From assembly GCA_002415855.1 (NCBI GenBank), contig DIAS01000175.1, positions 1 through 24,324 of the forward strand: a stretch of DNA of 24,324 nt, read 5' to 3'. Numbering within the stretch: the stretch's first letter is position 1; each line of letters opens with the position of its first letter. This document shows positions 1 to 7,405 of this stretch, piece by piece. This stretch comes from Bacteroidales bacterium UBA5072. Its GTDB lineage: Bacteria; Bacteroidota; Bacteroidia; Bacteroidales; UBA10428. Both the position numbers and the translations under genes were made by a program. The notes beneath the pieces are model-generated. The model made no database searches. It was given only the letters and a program-made list of their open reading frames with translations, and was not told where the DNA came from.

Positions 1-372
1 GGGTCCAAACAAGCCGCCAATAAGCCTTCTACATGCTTAGCCCGATGTTGGTTTTCGAATACAGACTGGCACCGGGCGGCCTACCTGCATCTTATCCCCT
101 TTTTATCTTATCCGGTTTCAGGGGTGTCAACCAGACCAGCCTTACCTTTTATGTGCCCCTCGATCCACCGCCGTAAAGCATGGTAGTGGAGGAGCAGCCC
201 GTTCAGATACCTGGTACCTGAATAATGCCTGAATCTACTAAACTTCGATTAGGCAGCGAGCGCGTAATTAGCTTCGCCATTTAATTGTTTGCACTGCAGT
301 TTTACGGGGTGCCATGCGAAGCCCGGCATGCTTACTCACCTGCTAACCTGCTGTCAAAGCCAGAACAGCCCC
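1..372 (-). ncRNA. ssrA: transfer-messenger RNA (tmRNA), 3' end cut by window edge
   Basis: Rescues stalled ribosomes: it acts first as an alanyl-tRNA mimic, then as a short mRNA that adds a proteolysis tag. Read on the minus strand, the 5' end is GGGGCTGTTCTGGC at 372-359, the tmRNA acceptor-stem start followed by the D-loop-like region, and AAGCATGCCGGGC follows soon after. A tag reading frame lies at 278-249. The region nearest the edge contains CTAAGCATGTAGAAGGC (40-24), the conserved block just before the TpsiC arm. The final part (T arm, acceptor 3' strand, CCA) should lie a few tens of bases beyond position 1, giving a total near 400 nt, usual for the family. No protein ORF here is credible. 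Its partner SmpB is not in the window. Identification rests on the conserved ends plus the tag. Confidence 0.94.
249..278 (-). other. tmRNA tag-peptide reading frame, GEANYALAA-stop
   Basis: Within the tmRNA, codons GGC GAA GCT AAT TAC GCG CTC GCT GCC TAA read Gly-Glu-Ala-Asn-Tyr-Ala-Leu-Ala-Ala-stop. The C-terminal Leu-Ala-Ala is the degron recognised by ClpXP-type proteases, and the GE..YALAA form, with Gly as the resume codon, is the one known from Bacteroidota (for example GETNYALAA or GENNYALAA). The resume codon choice follows those relatives; an upstream start in this frame cannot be excluded from sequence alone. Confidence 0.88.
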
Positions 373-411
373 AAATGGTTGTGGGTGTGAGTGTGATCAA
401 AGAACGTGGTG

Positions 412-441
412 CAAAGATAGTCAAAAAAACAGTTGTTTCAA
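412..441 (-). promoter_or_regulatory. Bacteroidota-type promoter for tmRNA
   Basis: Reading the minus strand, TTG at 441-439 is followed by 19 nt and then TATCTTTG at 419-412, an exact match to the phylum's -7 element TAnnTTTG at the usual spacing. Transcription would begin near 406-407, leaving about 34 nt of leader before the mature 5' G at 372, consistent with trimming by RNase P. It lies just after the gnd stop codon, so ssrA probably has its own promoter. Confidence 0.65.
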
Positions 442-452
442 CAATCACACCC

Positions 453-1907
453 TTATACATTATAGGTCGATGAGGCGGTACTGCCCCCGCGACCGGTCCA
501 GTTGGTATGAAAGAATTCTCCTCTTGGTCTGTCAATACGCTCATACGTATGGGCGCCGAAGTAATCTCGCTGCGCTTGCAACAGGTTAGCGGGTAAACGG
601 GCCGACCGGTATCCGTCAAAATAAGCCAGGGCTGAAGACAGCGAAGGTACTGGTATACCATGTATTGCAGCCGCCGCAACCACCCTCCTCCAACCTTCCT
701 GGGCTTCTGTGACCTTGCTTTTGAAATAAGGATCGAGCAGCAGGTTCTGCAAGCCCGAATCGCTGTCAAAAGCATCCTTTATCTTTCCGAGGAAAACCGA
801 TCGGATAATACACCCACCTCTCCACATCAAAGCAATTCCACCGTAGTTCAGGTTCCATTTGTATTCCTTTGCGGCAGCTTTCATCAAAGCGAAACCCTGC
901 GCATAGGACACTATCTTGGAGGCATATAGCGCATTACGCAGATCACTCACCAGGGCATTTGTATCGCCCTGAAATGGTACCGGAGGAATATCAAGAATCT
1001 TAGCGGCATTGACCCGTTCATCCTTGAAAGAGGACAAGGATCTGGCAAAAACAGCTTCAGCAATAAGTGTCAGCGGAACTCCAAGCTCCAGGGCCTCAAT
1101 GCCGGTCCATTTGCCGGTTCCCTTTTGCCCGGCTGTGTCGAGGATCTTTTCCACCAGCGCATCACCATTGGCGTCCCTGTATCCCAAAATATCAGCCGTA
1201 ATCTCGATCAGGTAACTGTTCAGTTCTCCCTGATTCCAGGAAGAAAATATCCGGTGCATTTCATCACTGTTAAACCTGCCCAGGTCCCTTAGCAAATGGT
1301 AGACTTCACAGATGAGCTGCATGTCGCCGTATTCAATGCCATTGTGCACCATCTTGACGAAGTGACCCGCACCGTTTTCCCCAACCCAGTCGCAACAAGG
1401 TGTTCCATCATCCACTTTGGCTGCTATCGCCTGGAACAATGGCTTAACATGTTCCCACGCTTTCACAGATCCCCCGGGCATGATGGATGGACCTCTCAAT
1501 GCTCCCTCTTCGCCTCCTGAGACACCCGTACCGATGTATAAAAGTCCTTTCTCCTCAATGTAATTTGTGCGTCTGATCGTATCCGGAAAATACGAGTTGC
1601 CACCGTCAATGACAACATCACCCTGCTCAAGATAAGGCAAAAGCTGCTCAATGAGTTCATCAACGGGCTGTCCTGCTTTAACAAGCATCATGACTTTCCG
1701 CGGTCTTTTGATTGATTTCACAAATTCATCCATGGTATGTGCCCCGATGAACTTTTTTCCCTTGCCCCTGCCCTGAAGGAACTTGTCCACTTTTTCTACC
1801 GAGCGGTTAAATACAGCAACAGTAAACCCTTTGCTTTCCATGTTCAGCACCAGGTTCTCACCCATCACTGCGAGGCCGATAAGGCCGATATCTGCAATAG
1901 CATTCAT
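453..1907 (-). CDS. gnd: 6-phosphogluconate dehydrogenase, decarboxylating
   Basis: Oxidises and decarboxylates 6-phosphogluconate to ribulose 5-phosphate with NADP(H), the third step of the oxidative pentose phosphate pathway, in the cytosol. The 484-residue protein starts with the Rossmann motif GLAVMGENLVLN (11-22). The catalytic segment HFVKMVHNGIEYGDMQ (182-197) carries the Lys and Glu acid/base pair and the substrate-binding His and Asn. The family signature DTAGQKGTGKWT is at 257-268, and the C-terminal tail FFHTNWTGRGG reaches into the partner subunit's active site. Length fits the long-chain dimeric class (E. coli about 468). It is last in the minus-strand run, 23 nt after pdxB. Its pathway partner zwf is about 7 kb away on the other strand. 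All key residues are intact. Confidence 0.97.
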   Translation of the reverse strand: MNAIADIGLIGLAVMGENLVLNMESKGFTVAVFNRSVEKVDKFLQGRGKGKKFIGAHTMDEFVKSIKRPRKVMMLVKAGQPVDELIEQLLPYLEQGDVVIDGGNSYFPDTIRRTNYIEEKGLLYIGTGVSGGEEGALRGPSIMPGGSVKAWEHVKPLFQAIAAKVDDGTPCCDWVGENGAGHFVKMVHNGIEYGDMQLICEVYHLLRDLGRFNSDEMHRIFSSWNQGELNSYLIEITADILGYRDANGDALVEKILDTAGQKGTGKWTGIEALELGVPLTLIAEAVFARSLSSFKDERVNAAKILDIPPVPFQGDTNALVSDLRNALYASKIVSYAQGFALMKAAAKEYKWNLNYGGIALMWRGGCIIRSVFLGKIKDAFDSDSGLQNLLLDPYFKSKVTEAQEGWRRVVAAAAIHGIPVPSLSSALAYFDGYRSARLPANLLQAQRDYFGAHTYERIDRPRGEFFHTNWTGRGGSTASSTYNV

Positions 1908-1930
1908 ATGGTAATGTTTAAGTGTTAATT

Positions 1931-3055
1931 CTATAAAACTTTAAAACCAAGTTGCCGGCATACCTTTTTTAATGTCTCGTCACCAGATTCGAGGATAAGG
2001 GTATAGGCGTCAAATTCACGCCGTGGCGGATATTCTCCCCGTTGCTTCTCGAATTCACCCGGCTTATCTCTTAACTTTCTGTCGTCCTCCGCAATACGGT
2101 AAGTGCTGTAAATGGCTTCCCTGATAACTGCTTCGTCTGCAACTCCCCTGCAATCGATCCTGATCACCGGATCGGCAGGTTCAGGAATATCATCGGCCTC
2201 CCAATCCTCAATACCCAGATCGAAGTGCCTGCTCAGCTCCCGGATGATCATGGCAGTCCCCCTGGCCTTTCCATCAGCAGAGTATCCGGCTATGTGCGGA
2301 GTTGCCAGGCAGCACAAATGCATTAGTTCGCTGTCAATATCCGGTTCATTTTCCCAGACATCCAGCACCAGACCACCGATTTTGTTTTGCAGCAAAGCTT
2401 CCCTGAGTGCAGGGCTATCTGCCACCTCACCCCGTGAAGAATTGATAATAAACGTTCCGGGATTTACCCTGGTAAGGAAATCATGATCGATCAGGTGATA
2501 TGTTTTGTCAACACCCTCATGATTTAAAGGTACATGAAAAGTGATGATATCACATTCCCTCAGGATTCCATCAAGCGAAATGAATCCGCAGGTTCCTTCT
2601 GACCTGGCCCTGGGCGGATCACAGAGATACACCCGCATCCCCATCAATTCAGCCGTGCGAACAACCTTCTTCCCGACATTCCCAACACCAACGACGCCAA
2701 GTGTTTTGTCCCGCAGAGAAAAGCCAAACCTCTCTGCAAGCAATACCAAAGCTGAAGCGATATACTGGTTTACGGAAGATGCGTTGCACCCGGGAGCGTT
2801 CTTCCAGACTATCCCCCGACTTTCACACCAGCCTGTGTCAATGTGATCAGTTCCGATGGTGGCGGTGCCAATAAACCGGATATTGGTATCTTTGAGAAGA
2901 GATTCATTACACCGTGTACGTGTCCGCGTAAGCAGGGCATCAGCATCCAGCAGGTGATCCCGGTTTATTGATCTTCCGGGTACGTACACGATGTCAGCGA
3001 AAGGTTCAAGAACTCCCCTCAGAAACGGGATTTTATCGTCAGCAACAATTTTCAT
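1931..3055 (-). CDS. pdxB: erythronate-4-phosphate dehydrogenase
   Basis: NAD-dependent oxidation of 4-phospho-D-erythronate, second step of the DXP-dependent pyridoxal 5'-phosphate pathway, in the cytosol. The 374-residue length matches PdxB (about 380) and exceeds ordinary 2-hydroxyacid dehydrogenases because of the C-terminal dimerisation domain (about 285-374). NAD-binding GVGNVG is at 123-128. The catalytic triad of the D-2-hydroxyacid dehydrogenase family is visible as Arg208 (INSSRGEVAD), Glu237 (WENEPD) and His254 (TPHIAGYSADGKARGT); the HIAGYS.DGK form is typical of PdxB rather than SerA. The start lies 2 nt after the stop of the oxidoreductase gene upstream, so the two are surely cotranscribed and probably translationally coupled. 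No other B6 gene is in the window. Confidence 0.93.
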   Translation of the reverse strand: MKIVADDKIPFLRGVLEPFADIVYVPGRSINRDHLLDADALLTRTRTRCNESLLKDTNIRFIGTATIGTDHIDTGWCESRGIVWKNAPGCNASSVNQYIASALVLLAERFGFSLRDKTLGVVGVGNVGKKVVRTAELMGMRVYLCDPPRARSEGTCGFISLDGILRECDIITFHVPLNHEGVDKTYHLIDHDFLTRVNPGTFIINSSRGEVADSPALREALLQNKIGGLVLDVWENEPDIDSELMHLCCLATPHIAGYSADGKARGTAMIIRELSRHFDLGIEDWEADDIPEPADPVIRIDCRGVADEAVIREAIYSTYRIAEDDRKLRDKPGEFEKQRGEYPPRREFDAYTLILESGDETLKKVCRQLGFKVL

Positions 3056-3057
3056 GT

Positions 3058-4047
3058 TCAGAGCCTGTTCAATATTTTATCCATAATCCAGTTGGTGCGC
3101 TTTGCCTGTTCACTGTTCGCCTGAACAGGTCTCATTCCTTGTAGTTCTTCCACCATGTTTTTAATGAACCAGTACTGGATGTTTTCAGGATTCGGGGGAA
3201 GAAATTCGGTAATACCAGTTTTGCTGATCAGTCTGACAGGAGTAAAGGCAAAGGTTGAAAACTCAAGGGTCGCTTCTGACCCAAAAACCCTGATCAGATC
3301 AATATTCTGACTCTCATCTGCTGCGAAACACCAGCTTCCGGCAAGCGGTAATCCTGATTCATAGGTTATGTGTGCGATTACCGTATCTTCAGCCTGGTAA
3401 AGCCCCCGCCGGTTGTAACTACTTCCTGAAATCTCTCTGACCAGCCCGAAAAACCAGTCAAACAGATCCAGCTGATGACTGGCCAGATCGTAAAAATACC
3501 CGGCTCCCGCAATTTCAGGCACTACCCGCCAGGGCAAGTTGCCTGCCTGATAGTCTTCTTTCCTGGGCGGAATGTGAAAATCGACTTTGACAAACAGCAG
3601 TTTACCCAGCTGTTCGCTGTTCAGCAGTTCCTTAACCTGATTGAAATAGGGAAGAAATCTCCGATAATAGGCCACATATAGGGGGACTCCGGTTCTCACC
3701 GAAGTCTGGTGCATCATTACACACTCCCTGTAACTGGCGGCCATAGGCTTTTCAACATAGGTAATTTTACCCTGTTCCAGGGAACGAATGGCATAGCCGG
3801 CATGACTTGATGGTGGTGTGGCAATATATATGGCGTTGACTTCAGGGTCATGGATCAGATCATCGGCATTGGAATACCAGGCCCTTATACCGTGCCGCCT
3901 GGCATAGTCCCTTGCTTTTGCGGCATCACGCCGCATCACGGCTACCAGTTCAGAACCCTCAACCTTGTTGAAAGCCGGACCGCTCTTAACTTCCGTGACA
4001 TTGCCGCAGCCAATGATTCCCCATCTGATCTGATGCATGACAAGCAA
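3058..4047 (-). CDS. Gfo/Idh/MocA family NAD(P)-dependent oxidoreductase
   Basis: A cytosolic dehydrogenase of the glucose-fructose oxidoreductase/inositol dehydrogenase family; substrate unknown, commonly a sugar, sugar acid or cyclitol. The 329-residue protein has the N-terminal Rossmann motif WGIIGCGNV (9-17) and the conserved EKP at 99-101 (YVEKPMA), whose Lys contacts substrate and nicotinamide. A C-terminal alpha/beta domain includes GAGYFYDLASHQLDLFDWFFG, which holds the usual GG..D..H-type catalytic region with His in the expected place. ATG at 4047 is the longest start; an ATG three codons later (4038) would give MHQIRWGIIGCG and is equally plausible. It sits 2 nt ahead of pdxB and 35 nt after the ZIP-like gene. 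The operon suggests housekeeping sugar-phosphate or cofactor metabolism, but that is inference. Confidence 0.9.
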   Translation of the reverse strand: MLVMHQIRWGIIGCGNVTEVKSGPAFNKVEGSELVAVMRRDAAKARDYARRHGIRAWYSNADDLIHDPEVNAIYIATPPSSHAGYAIRSLEQGKITYVEKPMAASYRECVMMHQTSVRTGVPLYVAYYRRFLPYFNQVKELLNSEQLGKLLFVKVDFHIPPRKEDYQAGNLPWRVVPEIAGAGYFYDLASHQLDLFDWFFGLVREISGSSYNRRGLYQAEDTVIAHITYESGLPLAGSWCFAADESQNIDLIRVFGSEATLEFSTFAFTPVRLISKTGITEFLPPNPENIQYWFIKNMVEELQGMRPVQANSEQAKRTNWIMDKILNRL

Positions 4048-4082
4048 TAATAATTTCGGATGCTAATATAAATAATTTATTG

Positions 4083-4823
4083 CTAAGCGGCATTTTCCAA
4101 AATGACAACCAGTACTGAGATGGAGAAACCAAGCACTGTGAAGATTCCGGTAAGTTTTCCTCCGTGTTCATATGATTCAGGGATCATTGAATTGGCAAGC
4201 ACGATAAGGATAGCGCCTCCAGCGAATGCCTGAATAAATGACAACCATTCGTCAGATGCACGGCTGAAAAGGGAAAAGCCCGCAGCAGAGGCAAAAGCAC
4301 ATACCACAGCGATGATTAACCACAGCAGGGCAATTTTACCACGGCTCCAGCCGCTGGATTTCATGCCGGTAGTTCCTGCGATGGCCTCGGGCAGATTGGA
4401 GATAAATACCGCCACAAGCATGGCGAGGCTTACCGTACCGCCTTCAAAAATACTTAATCCGATGACGATGGATTCAGGTATTCCGTCGAGGATGATGGCC
4501 AAAACCATTGGCACTACCAAACCGGATTGTTTGGACGCCTCAATTTTCATGTGGTTCCTGGCACCCAGTTTTTCGATCAGGATTTCACTGATATAAAATG
4601 TAAAAGCACCGGCGAATAATCCGAATCCTGGAAAACCGGTTCCCCTGGCAAGTTTCACGGCTTCATATATCAGTTCATAGGAGACAGCCGAAATCAATGT
4701 TCCGGCACCAAATGCCATGATAATTCCCAAAACACGTTTTCCCAAAGACAGCCTGGAGGCTATAATGCCACCCAAAAGTAAAGAGGACGTTGCAAATGCG
4801 CCCCATAAAAATGCGTTCCACAT
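4083..4823 (-). CDS. ZIP-family-like metal cation permease
   Basis: Probable inner-membrane transporter for a divalent metal such as zinc, iron or manganese. The 246-residue protein has about eight hydrophobic segments, as in ZIP/ZupT proteins. The two metal-site helices are recognisable but altered: the classical TM4 HNxPEG reads DGIPES (LDGIPESIVIGLS, about residues 113-125) and the TM5 HNxPEG reads SNLPEA (FISNLPEAIAG). Both glutamates stay while the histidines are replaced by Asp and Ser. A polar loop with KIEASKQ lies before TM4. It belongs to a divergent ZIP branch, so the metal and direction of transport are open. It follows the VIT-like gene by 27 nt and precedes the oxidoreductase by 35 nt in one run. 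ATG at 4823 is the only good start. Confidence 0.75.
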   Translation of the reverse strand: MWNAFLWGAFATSSLLLGGIIASRLSLGKRVLGIIMAFGAGTLISAVSYELIYEAVKLARGTGFPGFGLFAGAFTFYISEILIEKLGARNHMKIEASKQSGLVVPMVLAIILDGIPESIVIGLSIFEGGTVSLAMLVAVFISNLPEAIAGTTGMKSSGWSRGKIALLWLIIAVVCAFASAAGFSLFSRASDEWLSFIQAFAGGAILIVLANSMIPESYEHGGKLTGIFTVLGFSISVLVVILENAA

Positions 4824-4850
4824 ACGTAAAGATATTTGGTTAAAAATTTC

Positions 4851-5525
4851 TTATCCTCCCAATGCCATTGTCATGGCTACTAAAAATACCCCTATTGCAG
4901 CATAGGTGAGTGCGGTGACGACTGGTCTCAGTCCTGAGTACCTGGCCAGAGAGAACCCTCCTGCAAAAAGCAACAACAGCGCCACTCCATTGGAAATCCT
5001 CATCGCCAGTGCAACATCACTGAAAAATACGAAGGGCAGGGCTACGGGTAATGTAATCAGAAATACAAGTAAGAAGATCTGCCCGGCAATCACGAAATCC
5101 TTAAGGATCAGCGTACTCCTTACCGAGATATCCGGCAGATTTTTAAGTTTCACCTTCAGCCTGTCGATTTGATCATCATCCATCAGGTCCGCAAAAAGCG
5201 GTGACATATTTTCACGGATGAGTTCCCTTGATTTTGAAATGTCTTCTGACTGTTTGACCTGGTTTAGCTGGGTGACACTTCGGGCGCGACCAATAAGCTG
5301 ATCCATCAGGTACATGATGCCATCCACAAGACCCCAGACGAGGTTGCAGCCCAGTGCCGCCCAAAGAAGTTCACCGACCTCCTGCTTTCCAGCAGTGGAT
5401 GCGCTGATTGTGCCGGTAAATGTAAGGACCATGATCAGTCCGAAAAGAATCTCCGATATCCTCGCGGGCCTATCGAGTACCGTCCATTCCCGGAGACGGG
5501 CTTTCCAGAAATCATCCCTTGTCAT
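4851..5525 (-). CDS. five-helix membrane protein, possibly VIT1/CCC1-like
   Basis: Integral membrane protein of 224 residues, function uncertain. Visible parts: a charged N terminus (1-24); hydrophobic segments at about 26-45 and 52-74; a long polar, helical cytosolic stretch at about 78-140 rich in Lys, Asp and Glu; then three hydrophobic segments at about 142-166, 172-192 and 200-222. Two helices, a charged cytosolic domain, then three helices is the layout of VIT1/CCC1 iron and manganese transporters. SEILFGLIMVLTFTG and NLVWGLVDGIMYLM resemble the Gly/Asp-containing TM1-TM2 region of that family. The metal-binding Glu set was not matched with certainty. It heads the five-gene minus-strand run and sits directly before a ZIP-like metal permease, which supports a metal-linked role. 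It could equally be an uncharacterised family. Confidence 0.6.
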   Translation of the reverse strand: MTRDDFWKARLREWTVLDRPARISEILFGLIMVLTFTGTISASTAGKQEVGELLWAALGCNLVWGLVDGIMYLMDQLIGRARSVTQLNQVKQSEDISKSRELIRENMSPLFADLMDDDQIDRLKVKLKNLPDISVRSTLILKDFVIAGQIFLLVFLITLPVALPFVFFSDVALAMRISNGVALLLLFAGGFSLARYSGLRPVVTALTYAAIGVFLVAMTMALGG

Positions 5526-5727
5526 TGCTCAGAATTTGAAATTAAACCCACAGCTCACTACACATCGATGAAAGTAATAAAATTTATCGGAATGAAAAGC
5601 GATTCCTGTTAAGTATATTGCGTAAATCACCAGCTGTATATTATTCGGTAAATCTTCAGGCATGCTATAACTCTTGAATGTCTTTTTTCGTATCAGGGAA
5701 TAATTTGCAGTTAATAATCACCCAACT

Positions 5728-6504
5728 ATGAAAAGATTCGCAATTTATTTTCTGGTGTGCTTTTTTGCCCTGCCGGTATATTCCCGAACCGGTGCAGAGC
5801 CTGTTAATCAACTCATTCATGACTTTCTTTCAACGGATTGGCCTACTGTATCTGCTGCAAAGGAAAAAATTGAAAATAAAGGGGCTGAAGGCATTTCTGA
5901 TGTGATCGCCATCATGAACGATTGCCGCGTTCATGAACTGCAGAATACCGGCGACCTGATCTTCCCGGGTGCGGAAAAGTACTTTGGCCACGGACAGATC
6001 ATCGATTACGATATTGATGACATATGTGTAAGGGCCGGATGGCTGCTGGAGGATCTAACCTTCATGAATTTTGGTTTCACGGGCATTCACCTGCCGGATG
6101 ATGAACTGACCGACTTTGTGCGTCACAACTTCCCGGATTATTTTGGTGCCAATGAACGGCAGATAGCAGAACTGTCAGTTACCGGAAAAAGAAAGCTGAT
6201 CAGGATGCTGAGTATTGAAAGGGTGAAAAACTGGTGGCAAGACGCGGCTGCAGGGTGGAACCGTCTGGATGCCCTGGAACAGGCGCTGAACAGCCAGGAT
6301 GAAAAATGTCAGGTAAAGGCCCTGTTTTATATGCGCAACGGCACAACCGGTTGTAAGGGCCTTAACGAGCAATTCTACAAGGCAAAACTGGAACATACGA
6401 TCATGAATCTTTCAAGGGCTGAAACAGGCCGTGTTTCGGAAAATGCCAAGCTCATTATGCTCGACAGTGATTATGACTGGTTAAAGATCAAACCTGTTGA
6501 TTAG
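5728..6504 (+). CDS. secreted protein of unknown function
   Basis: Not recognised. The 258-residue product starts with a signal peptide (MKRFAIYFLVCFFALPVYSRTGAEP, cleavage about residue 19-24), so it should be periplasmic or secreted. The mature part looks mostly alpha-helical and charged, with no transmembrane segment. FLSTDWPTVSAAKEKIENKGAEGISDVIAIM looks like a HEAT-type helical pair. A conserved-looking aromatic/acidic core follows at about 84-115 (GAEKYFGHGQIIDYDIDDICVRA..., then LEDLTFMNFGF). Cysteines occur at DDC, DIC and near the C terminus (KCQ, GCKG). It is first in a plus-strand pair with the small secreted gene downstream, and divergent from the VIT-like gene across 202 bp that show no exact promoter match (the nearest is AATAATTTG, about 5698-5706). 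Confidence 0.75.
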   Translation: MKRFAIYFLVCFFALPVYSRTGAEPVNQLIHDFLSTDWPTVSAAKEKIENKGAEGISDVIAIMNDCRVHELQNTGDLIFPGAEKYFGHGQIIDYDIDDICVRAGWLLEDLTFMNFGFTGIHLPDDELTDFVRHNFPDYFGANERQIAELSVTGKRKLIRMLSIERVKNWWQDAAAGWNRLDALEQALNSQDEKCQVKALFYMRNGTTGCKGLNEQFYKAKLEHTIMNLSRAETGRVSENAKLIMLDSDYDWLKIKPVD

Positions 6505-6518
6505 TATCTTACAATAAA

Positions 6519-6549
6519 TTGTTGCTGTGTCGTACTTTGTTTAATTTTG
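6519..6549 (+). promoter_or_regulatory. candidate Bacteroidota-type promoter that decides the downstream start
   Basis: TTG at 6519-6521, 20 nt spacer, then TAATTTTG at 6542-6549, an exact TAnnTTTG element. Transcription would start near 6554-6556, about 15 nt before the ATG at 6570. This argues against the in-frame TTG at 6519 as a translation start, because that codon would be the -33 element itself. Confidence 0.5.
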
Positions 6550-6569
6550 CAGGCAAATTAATTCCTTTT

Positions 6570-6959
6570 ATGAGACAGATTATATGCTATATATTCCTGT
6601 TGTTTATGGGATTAAACAACACACTTGCACAACAGAAAGAAATCTTTCTGAAGCAGATTGAATTCAAACTCGATCATGTCAGTGACCAGGACTATGAGAA
6701 TGAGTATTTTATGACCCTCAAGCTAAATAAGGGAACCTCCTATAAATTCAAGATCACCAACCACCGTGACAATTACGCCGGAAAAGCAGTATTTGAACTG
6801 CTCGACGCGGATAACCTGATTCTGACAAATTCGGTCGGGGAAAAGTACTTCGAGACTTTCAGCTTTGTTTGTAATAAGACAGCTTTCTATGACATCCTGA
6901 TCAAATACAAGGATAAAAAGCCAGGTTATTCGGTTGTTGACATTTCCATGCTGCAGTAA
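6570..6959 (+). CDS. small secreted beta-rich protein
   Basis: Not identified by name. The 129-residue product starting at ATG 6570 has a clean signal peptide (MRQIICYIFLLFMGLNNTLAQ) ending in the Ala-Gln site common in Bacteroidota. The mature chain of about 108 residues alternates polar and hydrophobic residues: KGTSYKFKITN, AVFELLDADN, TFSFVCNKTAFYDILIKYKD. That pattern suggests a small jelly-roll like bacterial pre-peptidase C-terminal (PPC) domains, where KGTTYKF and YDI(L/V)I strands occur; this is inference. An in-frame TTG at 6519 would add 17 residues but would bury the signal peptide and overlap a promoter-like element. It lies 65 nt after the preceding secreted gene and converges with the next lipoprotein gene, with only 3 nt between stop codons. 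Confidence 0.72.
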   Translation: MRQIICYIFLLFMGLNNTLAQQKEIFLKQIEFKLDHVSDQDYENEYFMTLKLNKGTSYKFKITNHRDNYAGKAVFELLDADNLILTNSVGEKYFETFSFVCNKTAFYDILIKYKDKKPGYSVVDISMLQ

Positions 6960-6962
6960 TTC

Positions 6963-7394
6963 CTAATAATCCTCGAATTCCTTTTTTATCCTGACATCCA
7001 GAACGGTATTTTCAATCACATAGCATTCTGCATCACATGCATCTGTAACCCTCAATGTTCTGGGTTTTGTGCCATCGACGGCATACAGTATTTTACCTTC
7101 TTTTTTGTACTGTGCTTTCACTGAATACCATTTGTCAACCTGAATGCCCCCCAGGTAATAAGTACTTTCATACGCTGTATCTACATATTCAACCTGATTA
7201 TCCTCAATATCACCACGGTAGACGACGAGCGGGACACCTGAATCATTCCCGGGAATGGTGACATATATTTCAAGATCCACGAGTGCAGGCTTATCGGAAT
7301 AACATTCATTGCAGTCCACGTCGCCGGTAAACACCTTATCGCCGCATGCAGCTGTCAGTCCTGCTACCACTGCCAATAATACAATTTGTCGCAT
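6963..7394 (-). CDS. small lipoprotein with paired cysteine motifs
   Basis: Unrecognised family. Starting at ATG 7394 gives 143 residues with a lipoprotein signal MRQIVLLAVVAGLTAAC (lipid-modified Cys about residue 17). An upstream in-frame ATG at 7484 would overlap the ankyrin gene and hide the signal peptide, so the later start is preferred. The mature part has an acidic head with a CNEC motif (DVDCNECYSDKPAL), beta-strand-like segments (VDLEIYVTIPG, PLVVYRGDIED, ESTYYLGGIQ, YSVKAQYKKEGKILYAVDG) and a second motif CDAEC before a final strand. CxxC plus CxxxC suggests two disulfides or a metal site. It begins 11 nt after the ankyrin-protein stop, so the two are one operon and the proteins may work together at the envelope. 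Confidence 0.75.
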   Translation of the reverse strand: MRQIVLLAVVAGLTAACGDKVFTGDVDCNECYSDKPALVDLEIYVTIPGNDSGVPLVVYRGDIEDNQVEYVDTAYESTYYLGGIQVDKWYSVKAQYKKEGKILYAVDGTKPRTLRVTDACDAECYVIENTVLDVRIKKEFEDY

Positions 7395-7405
7395 TTTATC
7401 CAGCT

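Noticed and set aside
285..473. Plus-strand 62-codon open frame over the left edge
   Set aside because: It lies mostly across the tmRNA 5' region and its promoter on the other strand; no protein-like features.
332..775. Minus-strand 147-codon frame
   Set aside because: It overlaps the end of gnd in another frame; gnd has full family motifs, so this is a shadow.
4827..4834. TATCTTTA just before the ZIP-like start as a promoter
   Set aside because: Only 3 nt from the ATG and no TTG at the right spacing; cotranscription from the preceding gene fits better.
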